64,000 nucleotides of DNA from Clostridium sp. GTDB lineage: Bacteria > Bacillota > Clostridia > Oscillospirales > Acutalibacteraceae. Under the pieces are notes generated by a model. It did no database searches. It was not told where the DNA came from and was given only the letters and a program-made list of their open reading frames with translations. Positions 17,697 to 26,524 of the stretch are shown piece after piece. Location: positions 62,001 through 126,000 of the forward strand of contig JAISSW010000002.1 in NCBI GenBank assembly GCA_031272895.1, in the 5' to 3' direction. A program made the translations under genes and the position numbers. Numbering within the stretch: position 1 is the first letter of the stretch; every line of letters begins with the position of its first letter.

Positions 17697-19544
17697 CTAT
17701 TCCACTGTAAACTGTGCGTTGTAAAGCTTGGCGTAAAAGCCGTCGCGGCTCAGCAGCTCCACATGGGAGCCCTGCTCCACAATGTCACCGTCACGCAGGA
17801 CAAGGATTATATCCGCGTCACGGATTGTGCTAAGACGGTGGGCAATAACAAAGCTGGTGCGCCCGCGCATAAGGTTGCGCATTGCCTTTTGGATTTGCGC
17901 CTCTGTGCGGGTGTCAACGCTGCTTGTCGCCTCGTCAAGGATGAGTATAGGTCTGTCAGCAAGGATTGAGCGCGCAATGGTCAGCAGCTGCCTCTGCCCC
18001 TGGGAAAGATTCTCCGCATCCTCCGCAAGCAGTGTGTTATAGCCATCGGAGAGCGTGTGCACAAAGTGGTGCGCATGGGCTGCCTTTGCCGCCGCAATAA
18101 CCTCGTCGTCCGTTGCGTCAAGGCGCCCATAGCGTATGTTCTCCATAATTGTGCCGGAAAACAGCCAGGTATCCTGCAGCACCATGCCGAAGCCATTACG
18201 CAGGGCATGGCGCGGAAGCTCGCGCACATCGTGTCCGTCCACAAGGATTGAGCCGGAATCCACGTCATAAAAGCGCATAAGCAGCTTAACAAGCGTGGTT
18301 TTGCCCGCTCCCGTGGGACCGACTATGGCGACGGTCTGCCCCGGCTGCACGGCGCAGTTAAAGCCCTTAATTATGGTCTGCTCCGGAAGATAGCCGAAGC
18401 GCACGTTATCAAAGGTTACCGCACCCTCCAGCTTGGCGTATTCCGTACCCGGCTCGTTAACCTCCGGGACCTCCTCCTTTTCGTTAAGGAACTCAAAGAC
18501 ACGCTCGGCGGCGGCGGCCATGGACTGGAACTGGTTGCCCACCTGAGAGAGCTGCTGGATTGTTTGGGTGAAGTTGCGGATATACTGCACGAACGAAACA
18601 ATGTCGCCCACCTTGGCGCCTTTCATTGTCAGCAGAGCGCCAAGCACCACAACGCCAACGTAGCCAAGGTTCCCCACAAACTGCATGAGCGGCATCATTG
18701 TGCCGGACATAAACTGGCTCTTCCAAGCGGACGCAAACAGGGTTGTGTTCGTTTCCTTGAATTTTTCCATGGCGGTGTCCTCGTAGTTAAACAGGGTAAC
18801 CACGCTTTGCCCGGCAAAGGTTTCCTCCACCTGCCCGTTGATTTCGCCAAGGTATTTTTGCTGGCGCTTAAAATGCTTTTGGCTGAAGCCCATGATAATC
18901 CCCAGCAGGAGCGCGGAAAGAGGCACCAAGCCAAAGGCAATCAAGGCCATTTGCCAGCTTATTTTAAGCATCATAACGGCAATGCCCACAAGGCTGCCAA
19001 TGCTGAAGATAAACTGCGTGAAGCAGTTTTGCATACTTTGTGACAGGGTATCCACATCGTTGGTTATGCGCGAGAGTATATCCCCTATCGGTTGGCTCTC
19101 GAAATAACCCATGGGCAGGCGGCTGATTTTTTCGCTGATTTCCCTGCGGATATCAAAGCAAATCCTTTGCGCAACCTGCGTTGCAATAAGCCCCTCGATA
19201 ACGTGGCAAAGTGCACTGATGCCATAAAGCAGCAGCAGCTGCAGCAAAAAGGCACCTATGCCCGCCATATCAATCTCGCCTGTGCCGGAAAACTTTGCCA
19301 CCAACCCCTCCTGCAGCAGGTTTGTAGCCCTGCCCAGCACATCGGGCCCGTAGACAAAGCTGGTCGTGCCGGCAATGCACATAAAAATCACAATGGAAAC
19401 CTGAAGCTTATAGCCGCCAAAGCGCCCGAGAAGCTTTCTCATTGCTCCCTTAAAGTCCTTCGCCTTTTCCACCGGGATAACGCCGGGGCCTCCGGGGCCG
19501 TGGTGACCGCGGCGGCGCGGCGCGCTGTTATTCCTCTCAGCCAT
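17697..19544 (-). CDS. ABC exporter half-transporter, consensus ATPase site subunit
   Basis: A 615-residue fused permease-ATPase (type IV exporter) with six membrane segments. Its ATPase domain has Walker A GPTGAGKTT, signature NLSQGQRQ, Walker B LILDEATS with catalytic Glu, and switch His in IAHRLST. The LSQGQ signature is the altered form seen in one half of asymmetric heterodimers such as TM287/288. The start is set at 19544 (MAERNNS), because AAAGGAGGCG is 7 bp upstream; this overlaps the partner gene by 8 bp. Substrate unknown; multidrug or peptide export is possible. Confidence 0.92.
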   Translation of the reverse strand: MAERNNSAPRRRGHHGPGGPGVIPVEKAKDFKGAMRKLLGRFGGYKLQVSIVIFMCIAGTTSFVYGPDVLGRATNLLQEGLVAKFSGTGEIDMAGIGAFLLQLLLLYGISALCHVIEGLIATQVAQRICFDIRREISEKISRLPMGYFESQPIGDILSRITNDVDTLSQSMQNCFTQFIFSIGSLVGIAVMMLKISWQMALIAFGLVPLSALLLGIIMGFSQKHFKRQQKYLGEINGQVEETFAGQSVVTLFNYEDTAMEKFKETNTTLFASAWKSQFMSGTMMPLMQFVGNLGYVGVVVLGALLTMKGAKVGDIVSFVQYIRNFTQTIQQLSQVGNQFQSMAAAAERVFEFLNEKEEVPEVNEPGTEYAKLEGAVTFDNVRFGYLPEQTIIKGFNCAVQPGQTVAIVGPTGAGKTTLVKLLMRFYDVDSGSILVDGHDVRELPRHALRNGFGMVLQDTWLFSGTIMENIRYGRLDATDDEVIAAAKAAHAHHFVHTLSDGYNTLLAEDAENLSQGQRQLLTIARSILADRPILILDEATSSVDTRTEAQIQKAMRNLMRGRTSFVIAHRLSTIRDADIILVLRDGDIVEQGSHVELLSRDGFYAKLYNAQFTVE

Positions 19545-21825
19545 TGGAAACGCCTCCTTTCGCAAGCTCCTCGTCGCTCAGCTGGCTGCGGGCAATCTCT
19601 TGGTATGCCGTGCAGCTTTTTATAAGCTCCTCGTGGGTTCCCCGCCCGACTACGCGCCCCTCGTCGAGCACGATTATTTGGTCCGCGTGCAGAACCGTGG
19701 CAATACGCTGCGCAACAATAATCAGCGTTGCATCCGTCAATTGTGTGTGCAGGGCATGGCGCAAGGCGGCGTCGGTCTTAAAGTCCAACGCGGAAAAGCT
19801 GTCGTCAAACACAAGCGCCTTGGGCTTTTTTGCAATTGCGCGGGCGATTGCGAGCCTTTGCCGCTGCCCGCCGGAAACATTCGTTCCCCCCTGGGCAATC
19901 TCGCTTGCGTATTGGTGTTCCTTTTCCAGAATAAAGTCCTCCGCCTGTGCTATCTGCGCCGCGCGGAAAACATCGTCGCTCTGCACGGTTTGGGAACCAA
20001 AGCGCAGGTTGCTGTCTATTGTTCCGCTGAAGAGCACCGCCTTTTGCGGCACATAGCCCACAAGGGAGCGCAGCTTGTTCTTGCTTATGTCGCGCACGTC
20101 AACGCCGTCAATGGTAACACGACCGGCGGTGACGTCATAAAGCCGCGGGATAAGCTGTACCAGCGTGGATTTGCCGCTGCCGGTTCCTCCCAAAATCGCC
20201 GTGGTCTTGCCCGGCTCCGCCACAAAGCTTATTCCCTCAAGCACATTTTCCTCAGCGCCGGGGAAACGGAAGCTCACATCCTCAAAGGCAAGCTCGCCAC
20301 GCCAGTCGGAAATCATGTCGTCCTGCGGGCTTGGCGGGTCAAGCACGGTTGGGTTGGTGCGCAGGACCTCGTTAACACGCCCGGCTGCAACCTCCGCCCT
20401 TGGCAGGAAGACGAAAATCATCGCAAGCATCATAAAGCTCATAACAATTTGCATAGTGTAGGTGATGAACGCCAGCATATCGCCAAGGCGCATAGTGCCC
20501 CTGTCTATACCCTGCGCGCTGAACCAAACTATCGCAACGGTAAGGGCATTCATGAAGAAGAAAAACAGCGGCATAAGCATGGACATTGCTCGGTTGACGA
20601 ACAGCTGATTTTTGAGCAGACTGCGGCTTGCTGTGTCAAAGCGCTGCTCCTCGTTCCTCTCCCGCCCGAAGGCACGGATAACCGGCAAGCCTGTCAAAAT
20701 TTCGCGGCTCACAAGGTTCAGGCGGTCCAGCAGGTTCTGCATTATGCGGAATTTTGGCAGCACCGTGAAGTTGACCACAATCAATATGGAGAGTATTGTT
20801 CCGATTGCAACGCCCAACAGCCAGCCCAAGCCCGTTTTGGTCTGCATAACATTCCACACCGCCCCGGCGCCCAGCATCGGCGAATAAAGCGCAACGCGGA
20901 TTAGCATAACAAGCGCCATTTGAATGTGCTGAATATCGTTGGTGGAGCGGGTGACGAGTGAGGCGGGCGAAAACTTATCCATCTCCGCGCGGGAGAAAGA
21001 AAGCACCCTGCGGAACATCCTTGCGCGCAGGTTGCGGGCAATGCCTGCCGCCGCCCGTGAGGCAAGCAGCACAACCAGCACGGCGCAAACAATCCCCGCT
21101 AAGGAGAACAGCAGCATCATGCCGCCGGTTTGGTACAGGTAATCCGTTTGGATTTTGTCTTGGTCCACCTTAAGCAGCGTGTATTCCGCCTGCACCCTGC
21201 CGATTGCAAAGGTGTTCATCTGCATTTTTGTAAGCTCGTCCATGCTGTCCTTGACGGCGCTTATCCCCGCAAGCACCTCAAACTTTTTTGCACGGTTTGC
21301 CGCCACTTCCGCGCGAATGTCGTCCACATTAAAGCTATCCGCAAATTGGGTAATTTTCGCCCGCATTGCCTCCGGCGTTTCCTCCGGCAGGTTATTCGCA
21401 ATCACACCGGCATAGAGTATCGCCAAGGGTATGCACACAATGTCGCTCAGCTCTTCCCTTTTTTGCGCCGTTTCGTCGTCCTTAAGCCCAATGTAGCTCA
21501 GCACACGGTTAAGCACGTCCTCCTCCCCAAAGCCCTGCAGCTCAAAAACATCCGTTGCGGAGAAAGCGTTGGGGTTATCTACGCCATAAGCGGCGCAAAG
21601 CGTGCCGGCGCTGTTGTCGTCCATAAAAAGCGTAAGGTCGGCAAGGGTTTTACCGCTCAGCTTTTCCGGCACACAGTCGGCAACACCTTTTTGGGTGATG
21701 CCCACGTCAACCAAGCTACTGGTATATTTAGGCACCGCCAAATCACACTGCACCTGCACAAGCAGCAGCAGAACAACCAGCAGCAGCGACGACCAGCTTT
21801 CCTTTAGGTAGGCGATAATTTTCAC
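19537..21825 (-). CDS. ABC exporter half-transporter, degenerate ATPase site subunit with extracellular insert
   Basis: The 762-residue partner of the preceding ABC protein. Its own signature NVSGGQRQ is normal, but Walker B is VFDDS (Asp for catalytic Glu) and the switch His is Gln (VAQRIAT): the degenerate site of an asymmetric exporter. Between the first and second membrane segments is an unusually long external region (about residues 35-225). A large insert at this place is also known in BmrD-type subunits. It lies upstream of the partner in one operon with a consensus promoter. Confidence 0.92.
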   Translation of the reverse strand: MKIIAYLKESWSSLLLVVLLLLVQVQCDLAVPKYTSSLVDVGITQKGVADCVPEKLSGKTLADLTLFMDDNSAGTLCAAYGVDNPNAFSATDVFELQGFGEEDVLNRVLSYIGLKDDETAQKREELSDIVCIPLAILYAGVIANNLPEETPEAMRAKITQFADSFNVDDIRAEVAANRAKKFEVLAGISAVKDSMDELTKMQMNTFAIGRVQAEYTLLKVDQDKIQTDYLYQTGGMMLLFSLAGIVCAVLVVLLASRAAAGIARNLRARMFRRVLSFSRAEMDKFSPASLVTRSTNDIQHIQMALVMLIRVALYSPMLGAGAVWNVMQTKTGLGWLLGVAIGTILSILIVVNFTVLPKFRIMQNLLDRLNLVSREILTGLPVIRAFGRERNEEQRFDTASRSLLKNQLFVNRAMSMLMPLFFFFMNALTVAIVWFSAQGIDRGTMRLGDMLAFITYTMQIVMSFMMLAMIFVFLPRAEVAAGRVNEVLRTNPTVLDPPSPQDDMISDWRGELAFEDVSFRFPGAEENVLEGISFVAEPGKTTAILGGTGSGKSTLVQLIPRLYDVTAGRVTIDGVDVRDISKNKLRSLVGYVPQKAVLFSGTIDSNLRFGSQTVQSDDVFRAAQIAQAEDFILEKEHQYASEIAQGGTNVSGGQRQRLAIARAIAKKPKALVFDDSFSALDFKTDAALRHALHTQLTDATLIIVAQRIATVLHADQIIVLDEGRVVGRGTHEELIKSCTAYQEIARSQLSDEELAKGGVSNG

Positions 21826-21890
21826 GCTGAAAGAACCCCCTCAAAAAATACGGGGCGCAAGCCGCGCCCTTTTGTGGTGAACAACGTATA

Positions 21891-21919
21891 AGTATACAGC
21901 GGACGGCGAAAAATGTCAA
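21891..21919 (-). promoter_or_regulatory. Promoter of the ABC exporter operon
   Basis: On the minus strand TTGACA, 17 bp, TATACT, about 65 bp upstream of the first ABC gene. Confidence 0.8.
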
Positions 21920-21945
21920 GCGTTCCGTGGGCAGGGCGCGAAAAC

Positions 21946-21970
21946 GAAAAGGCACCGCCGAAGCAGTGCC
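21946..21970 (-). terminator. Terminator after the secreted-protein gene
   Basis: On the minus strand, stem GGCACTGC/GCGGTGCC (one G-U pair) closed by a TTCG tetraloop and followed by TTTTC. It lies about 37 bp past the stop of the 22007-22870 gene and overlaps the upstream edge of the ABC promoter region. Confidence 0.75.
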
Positions 21971-22006
21971 CTCCCGCAAACATTATGAAAGGTCTATCAT
22001 GAAGTC

Positions 22007-22870
22007 TTATTTAACGAAAATCTTCGCGAGGAACAAATCCCACAGGGCATACTTGATAGACTCCCAAACCATGAGCCAGAATTTGCCGAACCCGTCAACC
22101 TTAACGGAGGGGTCGTGCGGGGTGTTCTGGTCGTTCTGTGCATCGGGGTCGTCATTCAGCACGCTGAAGGTATCCGTCAGGAAGCTGAGGGCGTTATCAA
22201 CGTCGGCTTCCGTCGCGTAGCTGTTGTTCAGAACCTCAAGGGCGTTCAAGCGAGCAAGCTCAAAGGGCTTCCATGCCCAGTCATAATAACCAAGGGCGCT
22301 GGAGGCAAAAGCCTTGTTGTAAAGGCTCTTCAGCTCTGCCTTGTAGGCTGCGTCAGCTGCCGCGGGGGCTGTAAAGCCGAGGGTGTCGACGGCAGAGAGC
22401 GCACTGCCGTCGCGGTCGACGTCTGTAACAGCAAGGTCAACCGTATAGGCGACGCCGGGCTCTGTTTTGATGAGGATTGTTTTGCTGGTGTACGTTGCCG
22501 TGTACTCCGGAGCCTTTGCTGTGCCAAAGACTGCGGCGTCGGCGGTAACAGTCCACTCATAGGCCGGTGCCCAAGCAAGGTCGGTTGCGTCCGCATACTT
22601 GCCTGTTACGTCGGCGGTCAGCTGGATTGAGCGGGAATAGCCGCCAAGCCCTGTTGTACCGGTTGCGGTGTCGAACGCGGGATAGCTGATGACTCCGCCG
22701 GAAATGGTGTAGTCGCCCTCTACCGCGATAACTGCGGTATCAAGCGCCTGACGCTCGCCGTTAAGCAAATCGTCGATGATGCCGGCGGCGGCTGTAAAGC
22801 CAACGGCAACACTGGTGAGGACGATGACTGCGGCGAGAATTGTGCTGAGCAGTCGGAATGATTTCTTCAC
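22007..22870 (-). CDS. Secreted protein of unknown function with C-terminal hydrophobic helix
   Basis: A 287-residue protein starting at GTG 22870 (AGGAGGTAATCCCC upstream). A signal peptide (KKSFRLLSTILAAVI...) is followed by a beta-rich, Thr/Ala/Asp-rich domain. A helical segment with FELARLNALEVL and DNALSFLTDTFSVL resembles FIVAR/cell-surface spacer repeats. The tail (about residues 260-287) is aromatic and amphipathic-to-hydrophobic, ending FLAKIFVK. I do not recognise a family. It has its own promoter and terminator, so it is monocistronic. Confidence 0.7.
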   Translation of the reverse strand: MKKSFRLLSTILAAVIVLTSVAVGFTAAAGIIDDLLNGERQALDTAVIAVEGDYTISGGVISYPAFDTATGTTGLGGYSRSIQLTADVTGKYADATDLAWAPAYEWTVTADAAVFGTAKAPEYTATYTSKTILIKTEPGVAYTVDLAVTDVDRDGSALSAVDTLGFTAPAAADAAYKAELKSLYNKAFASSALGYYDWAWKPFELARLNALEVLNNSYATEADVDNALSFLTDTFSVLNDDPDAQNDQNTPHDPSVKVDGFGKFWLMVWESIKYALWDLFLAKIFVK

Positions 22871-22918
22871 GGGGATTACCTCCTAAGTATAAAATGACCG
22901 ATGCTAACCTATGGCACT

Positions 22919-22947
22919 ATTGTATCAAACTCCAAACAAAATTGCAA
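22919..22947 (-). promoter_or_regulatory. Promoter of the secreted-protein gene
   Basis: On the minus strand TTGCAA, 17 bp, TACAAT, about 50 bp upstream of the GTG start. Confidence 0.7.
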
Positions 22948-23022
22948 GCCTTTTTGCCGATTTTTCGAAAAAAAGTTTTTACAACTTTGTTAATATTGCC
23001 AAATAAGAAAAATAACCGCTTT

Positions 23023-23598
23023 TTATGCCAAAATTTCGCCGATTGTGTCCGCCTTAAGCGCCGCTGCGTTGGATTCGTCCGTATCGACGTGCATAGCAAG
23101 AGCAAAGCTGGGGCTGACACGCACCACCACGTCGCCGAAGATAAGGCTGCGGCCGTCGGTTTTAACCTCCACCTGAACAATTTGCTTGTCCTTCAGCTCG
23201 TATTTTTCGGCATCGTCGGGTGTCATGTGGATATGCCTTTTGGCGATGATTACACCCTCCTTAAGCTCCACGCTGCCCTTGGGTCCGATTATGGTACAGC
23301 CGGGTGTTCCCGCCGTGTCGCCGCTTTCACGGATTGGCGCGGCGATGCCAATGCTGCGGGCGTCGCTTGCGGAAAGCTCAACCTGGCTTGCCGGGCGAAC
23401 GGGCCCTAAAATACTTACCGCGGGGAACTCCCCCTTGGAGCCGACCACGCGGATTCTTTCCGCGCAGGCAAACTGCCCCGGTTGGGAAAGGTCCTTTTTG
23501 TTTGTCAGCTCATAGCCCGCGCCGAAAAGTGTTTCTAAGTCCTCGCGGCTGACGTGGACGTGACGGGCTGAGGTTTCCATAATAACAGGCTTACTCAT
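23023..23598 (-). CDS. pduL: Phosphate acyltransferase, PduL type
   Basis: Moves the acyl group between CoA and phosphate (acetyl-CoA to acetyl phosphate or propanoyl equivalent). The 191-residue protein has both conserved zinc-binding PduL domains: TSARHVHVSREDLE near the N-terminus and AKRHIHMTPDDA in the second, plus the VSILGPVRPASQVELS segment. There is no N-terminal encapsulation peptide and no microcompartment shell gene nearby, so it probably acts free in the cytoplasm as the partner of AckA. It lies 68 bp downstream of the DUF1015 gene, probably in the same transcript. Confidence 0.94.
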   Translation of the reverse strand: MSKPVIMETSARHVHVSREDLETLFGAGYELTNKKDLSQPGQFACAERIRVVGSKGEFPAVSILGPVRPASQVELSASDARSIGIAAPIRESGDTAGTPGCTIIGPKGSVELKEGVIIAKRHIHMTPDDAEKYELKDKQIVQVEVKTDGRSLIFGDVVVRVSPSFALAMHVDTDESNAAALKADTIGEILA

Positions 23599-23666
23599 GA
23601 TTGTTTCTCCTTGCTTCTTATTCGTTGCTCCACTTGGCTCTCCAAGCGGAGGGGGTTAACGTTTCC

Positions 23667-24911
23667 TTAAAATTCATGGATAAACAGTCCGCTCAGCAGC
23701 TTTGGCTCAAACCAAGTGGATTTTGGCGGCATAATCTCCCCCGCGTCCGCAATGCCCATAAGCTCGTCGATTGTGGCGGGGTAAAACGAGAACGCCAGCT
23801 GCATATCGCTTGTGGCTCGGCGCTCAAGCTCCTCCAAGCCGCGGATTCCGCCCACAAAGTCAATGCGGCTGTCCGTGCGCGGGTCGGTTATTCCAAGTAT
23901 GGGCGCAATAAGGTTGTTCTGCAGAATGGACACGTCCAAAGCGGCGACAGGGTCACTTTCGTCGTAGCTGCCGTCCTTGGCACGCAGGTGGTACCACTCG
24001 CCCTTAACGCACATTCCAAAGGAATGCGGGCGGCGCGGGCGGACCCTCTCCCCTATTCCTCCCTTGCTGACGGTGAATTTGCGCTCACACTTTGCTATGA
24101 ACGCCGGGACGCTCATCCCGTTAATGTCCGCAATAACACGGTTATAATCCATCAGCTTAAGCTCGTCCGCGGCAAAAAGCACCGCAAGGTAATAGTTAAA
24201 CTCCTCCTCACCCGTCCAGCCGGGCGTTGCTTCTCGGCGCATTTGCGCAACCCTAACGGCGGAGGCGTGGCGGTGGTGTCCGTCCGCGATGTAGAGTGAC
24301 TCAACCTGCGCAAGCTCCGCGCGTATTTCCTCTAAGCGGGCGCTGTCGTCAATTACCCAAATGGTTTGGCGCACGCCCTGCTCGCTCACAAAATCATAGA
24401 CGGGGTTGTGGTGCAAATGCCAGTTGTTCAGCAGCTCCGTCAAATCCGGGCGTTTGCGGTAGGTCAGGAAGATTGGTCCTGTTTGGGCTGAAAGTGTATC
24501 AACATGGCGGATTCTGTCCGTTTCCTTATCCGCGCGGGTCATCTCGTGCTTTTTCACCCGCCCGTCAATCGAATCCTGCACATTTATTGTGCCCACAAGC
24601 CCAAGCTGTGCGCGCCCGTCCATTATCTGGCGGTAAATGTAGGCGCAGGGCTTGCTCTCCCGCAGGTAGGTGCCGTCCGCCTTGCGAGCCTCAAACAGCT
24701 CCTTAGCCTTTGCGTATACCTCCGGCAGGTAGGGGCTTGTTCCGTCCGGAAAAGCGGTTTCGGGCTTATCTATGCGCAAAAAGCTGCGCTCCTTGCCGGC
24801 GACCATTTCACGCGCCTCGGCAGTGTTCATAACATCATATGGCAGAGCTGCAACCTCTGCGGCAAATTGCGCCTGCGGACGCAGTGCGCGGAAAGGACGA
24901 AAATCAGCCAT
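23667..24911 (-). CDS. DUF1015 family protein
   Basis: A 414-residue protein of the DUF1015 family, widespread in anaerobic bacteria and archaea. The family pattern is clear: FRPFRALRP at the start, VAALPYDVMNTAEAR, FLRIDKPE, and the DGHHRHASAVR motif in the middle, whose His/Asp residues look catalytic or metal-binding. The biochemical role is not something I can assign. It is first in a probable two-gene unit with pduL and has its own promoter. Confidence 0.88.
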   Translation of the reverse strand: MADFRPFRALRPQAQFAAEVAALPYDVMNTAEAREMVAGKERSFLRIDKPETAFPDGTSPYLPEVYAKAKELFEARKADGTYLRESKPCAYIYRQIMDGRAQLGLVGTINVQDSIDGRVKKHEMTRADKETDRIRHVDTLSAQTGPIFLTYRKRPDLTELLNNWHLHHNPVYDFVSEQGVRQTIWVIDDSARLEEIRAELAQVESLYIADGHHRHASAVRVAQMRREATPGWTGEEEFNYYLAVLFAADELKLMDYNRVIADINGMSVPAFIAKCERKFTVSKGGIGERVRPRRPHSFGMCVKGEWYHLRAKDGSYDESDPVAALDVSILQNNLIAPILGITDPRTDSRIDFVGGIRGLEELERRATSDMQLAFSFYPATIDELMGIADAGEIMPPKSTWFEPKLLSGLFIHEF

Positions 24912-24943
24912 GGGAACTCCTTTGGGTCATTACACAAAATAAC

Positions 24944-25001
24944 ACGCCGCACAAAACGGCGTACTTTTCTAAAGTATAACAAAAAACGGCACAAATGGCA
25001 A
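24944..25001 (-). promoter_or_regulatory. Promoter and leader hairpin of DUF1015-pduL
   Basis: Promoter on the minus strand TTGCCA, 17 bp, TATACT (24973-25001). The leader begins with an ACGCCG/CGGCGT stem and 7-base loop (24944-24962), about 33 bp before the start codon. No strong T run follows, so a transcript-stabilising role is more likely than termination. Confidence 0.65.
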
Positions 25002-25057
25002 GCGAACAAACGTTTATTGCACCTTGCCGGTGAACAGCCCTGTATTTATGCTTCCTG

Positions 25058-25543
25058 CTACCTAATGAAAGAGGATTTTGCGCTGTGGCAGTGGCAGATT
25101 GCGCAGGCAAGCGCGTCCGCCGCGTCGTCCGGCTTGGGGATTGACGGCAGACCAAGCAACAAACGGGTCATCTCCTGCATTTGCTTCTTCTCCGCGCGGC
25201 CGTAGCCGCACACCGCCTGCTTGATTTGCAGCGGGGTGTATTCCGCCGTCTTTAGCCCCTGCAGCTGCGCCGCCAGCATTAGCACGCCGCGAGCCTGGGC
25301 AACATCTATGGCTGTTTTTGTGTTAGTGTTAAAGAACAGCTTTTCCATGGCAAAGCCCTGCGGACTGAACCTTGCGAAAAGCGCCCGCATTCCGGTAAAA
25401 ATCTCCTCAAGCCGCTGAGCGAACGGCGTACCCGCCCCCGTGCTGATTACCCCATACTCCAGCACACGGAAGTGGTTGCTTTCATATTCCAGCGCACCAT
25501 AGCCCACCAGCGCATAGCCGGGGTCAATGCCAATTACCGTCAT
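25058..25543 (-). CDS. ruvC: Holliday junction resolvase RuvC
   Basis: Endonuclease that resolves Holliday junctions with RuvAB. The 161 residues show GIDPGYALVGYG (first catalytic Asp), EKLFFNTNTKTA (catalytic Glu region), a basic GYGRAEKKQM helix, and KPDDAADALACAI (last catalytic Asp pair). It overlaps the upstream Nudix gene by 4 bp. ruvA is 33 kb away at 58885-59475 and ruvB is not in the window. Confidence 0.96.
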   Translation of the reverse strand: MTVIGIDPGYALVGYGALEYESNHFRVLEYGVISTGAGTPFAQRLEEIFTGMRALFARFSPQGFAMEKLFFNTNTKTAIDVAQARGVLMLAAQLQGLKTAEYTPLQIKQAVCGYGRAEKKQMQEMTRLLLGLPSIPKPDDAADALACAICHCHSAKSSFIR

Positions 25544-26274
25544 GCCCGCACACCATGCTGGCGCAGGAACAGCCTTGCGTTGCGAAGAACCCTTTTGTCC
25601 TTCTCGAAGTGCAGCCCGCGCATCGCCTCCTCGTAGGTCAGCCAGTAGCAGGCATCAATCTCCTCCTGCTGGCGGCGCATACGCGTGTCCTTTGCCTCCG
25701 CCAAAAAGAAAATAACCTTTTTTTGAATCCAGGACTGGATATCGTATATACTCTTTTCACGGAAGCCGGGCAGCAGTGTGACCTCCACACCCGTTTCCTC
25801 GCGGATTTCCCTGAGGGCGGTTGCTTCCTCGTCCTCGCCGGCCTCCATGTGGCCCTTTGGGAAACCCCAGTGTGCGCTGCGGCGGTTTTTAATCAGCAGG
25901 TATTTTACCCCGCTCTCGCCCACAAAAAACACCACCGCTCCGCAGGAGCACTCGTACTTGCATTCAATTTCATACGGCTCCTTGCCCTCGGCAAACTCCA
26001 GCAGCGCGCGGATTTCCGTTTCTATCAGCTTTTTGTGCGCCGGGGAAAGCACCAGCGCCTTGCTTCCGTCCTTGCGACTTAAAATGGCAATGCACTGCCC
26101 GTCAAAGGTCTTTACCGGGCGCTCAATGCCTACAATATATACGTCCTTTGTGTCTTCTTGGAAGCCGCGCAGACCCTCTACGTCGGCATAGTTAACCTCA
26201 TACGCCCGCCCGAGCGTTTGGCTGTAGGTTCCTATTGGTCTTGTGATTCTTACATGATAATGTTTGCCAAGCAT
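25540..26274 (-). CDS. Nudix hydrolase with N-terminal pyrophosphatase-like domain
   Basis: A 244-residue two-part protein. The C-terminal half (about 105-240) holds a complete Nudix box: G at 146, then E, REIREETGV. The N-terminal ~95 residues, with RPIGTYSQTLGRAYEVNY and DVYIVGIERPVKTFDG, resemble the fold of family I inorganic pyrophosphatases, but most acidic catalytic residues seem absent. That assignment is from memory of similar Clostridia proteins and is moderate. Substrate unknown. It is cotranscribed with ruvC; the promoter is at 26345-26373. Confidence 0.8.
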   Translation of the reverse strand: MLGKHYHVRITRPIGTYSQTLGRAYEVNYADVEGLRGFQEDTKDVYIVGIERPVKTFDGQCIAILSRKDGSKALVLSPAHKKLIETEIRALLEFAEGKEPYEIECKYECSCGAVVFFVGESGVKYLLIKNRRSAHWGFPKGHMEAGEDEEATALREIREETGVEVTLLPGFREKSIYDIQSWIQKKVIFFLAEAKDTRMRRQQEEIDACYWLTYEEAMRGLHFEKDKRVLRNARLFLRQHGVRA

Positions 26275-26344
26275 AGCTTTTTACGTCTTTCCGGCGCTGC
26301 TTATTAAAACGCCCATTATAATAGTGTAGATTAAATCTGCGCTA

Positions 26345-26373
26345 AGTATAGCCATTTTTGCGCAAAATTGCAA
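26345..26373 (-). promoter_or_regulatory. Promoter of the Nudix-ruvC operon
   Basis: On the minus strand TTGCAA, 17 bp, TATACT, about 70 bp upstream of the Nudix start. A nearer TATAAT at 26315-26320 has no acceptable -35 box. Confidence 0.6.
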
Positions 26374-26465
26374 TCGCCCATCGAAGATTTCTGCATTTTC
26401 GACAAATCATTACATAAAAATACATAATCCTCGTTCATTCTACCAAGGGAAAATCGTGTAAATCG

Positions 26466-26494
26466 TTGACTTTTGTACGGAAAAGCGCTATTAT
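26466..26494 (+). promoter_or_regulatory. Promoter of the GH13 gene
   Basis: TTGACT, 17 bp, TATTAT, 30 bp before the ATG. Confidence 0.7.
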
Positions 26495-26524
26495 TATTGC
26501 AACAAAAGCAAACGGGAGGGCATT

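Noticed and set aside
19600-20904. A 434-codon open frame on the plus strand.
   Set aside because: Antisense to the ABC exporter gene, which has full motifs; no ribosome-binding site, composition like a GC-rich shadow frame.
23023-23598. Microcompartment locus around pduL.
   Set aside because: No shell protein or aldehyde dehydrogenase genes and no encapsulation peptide.
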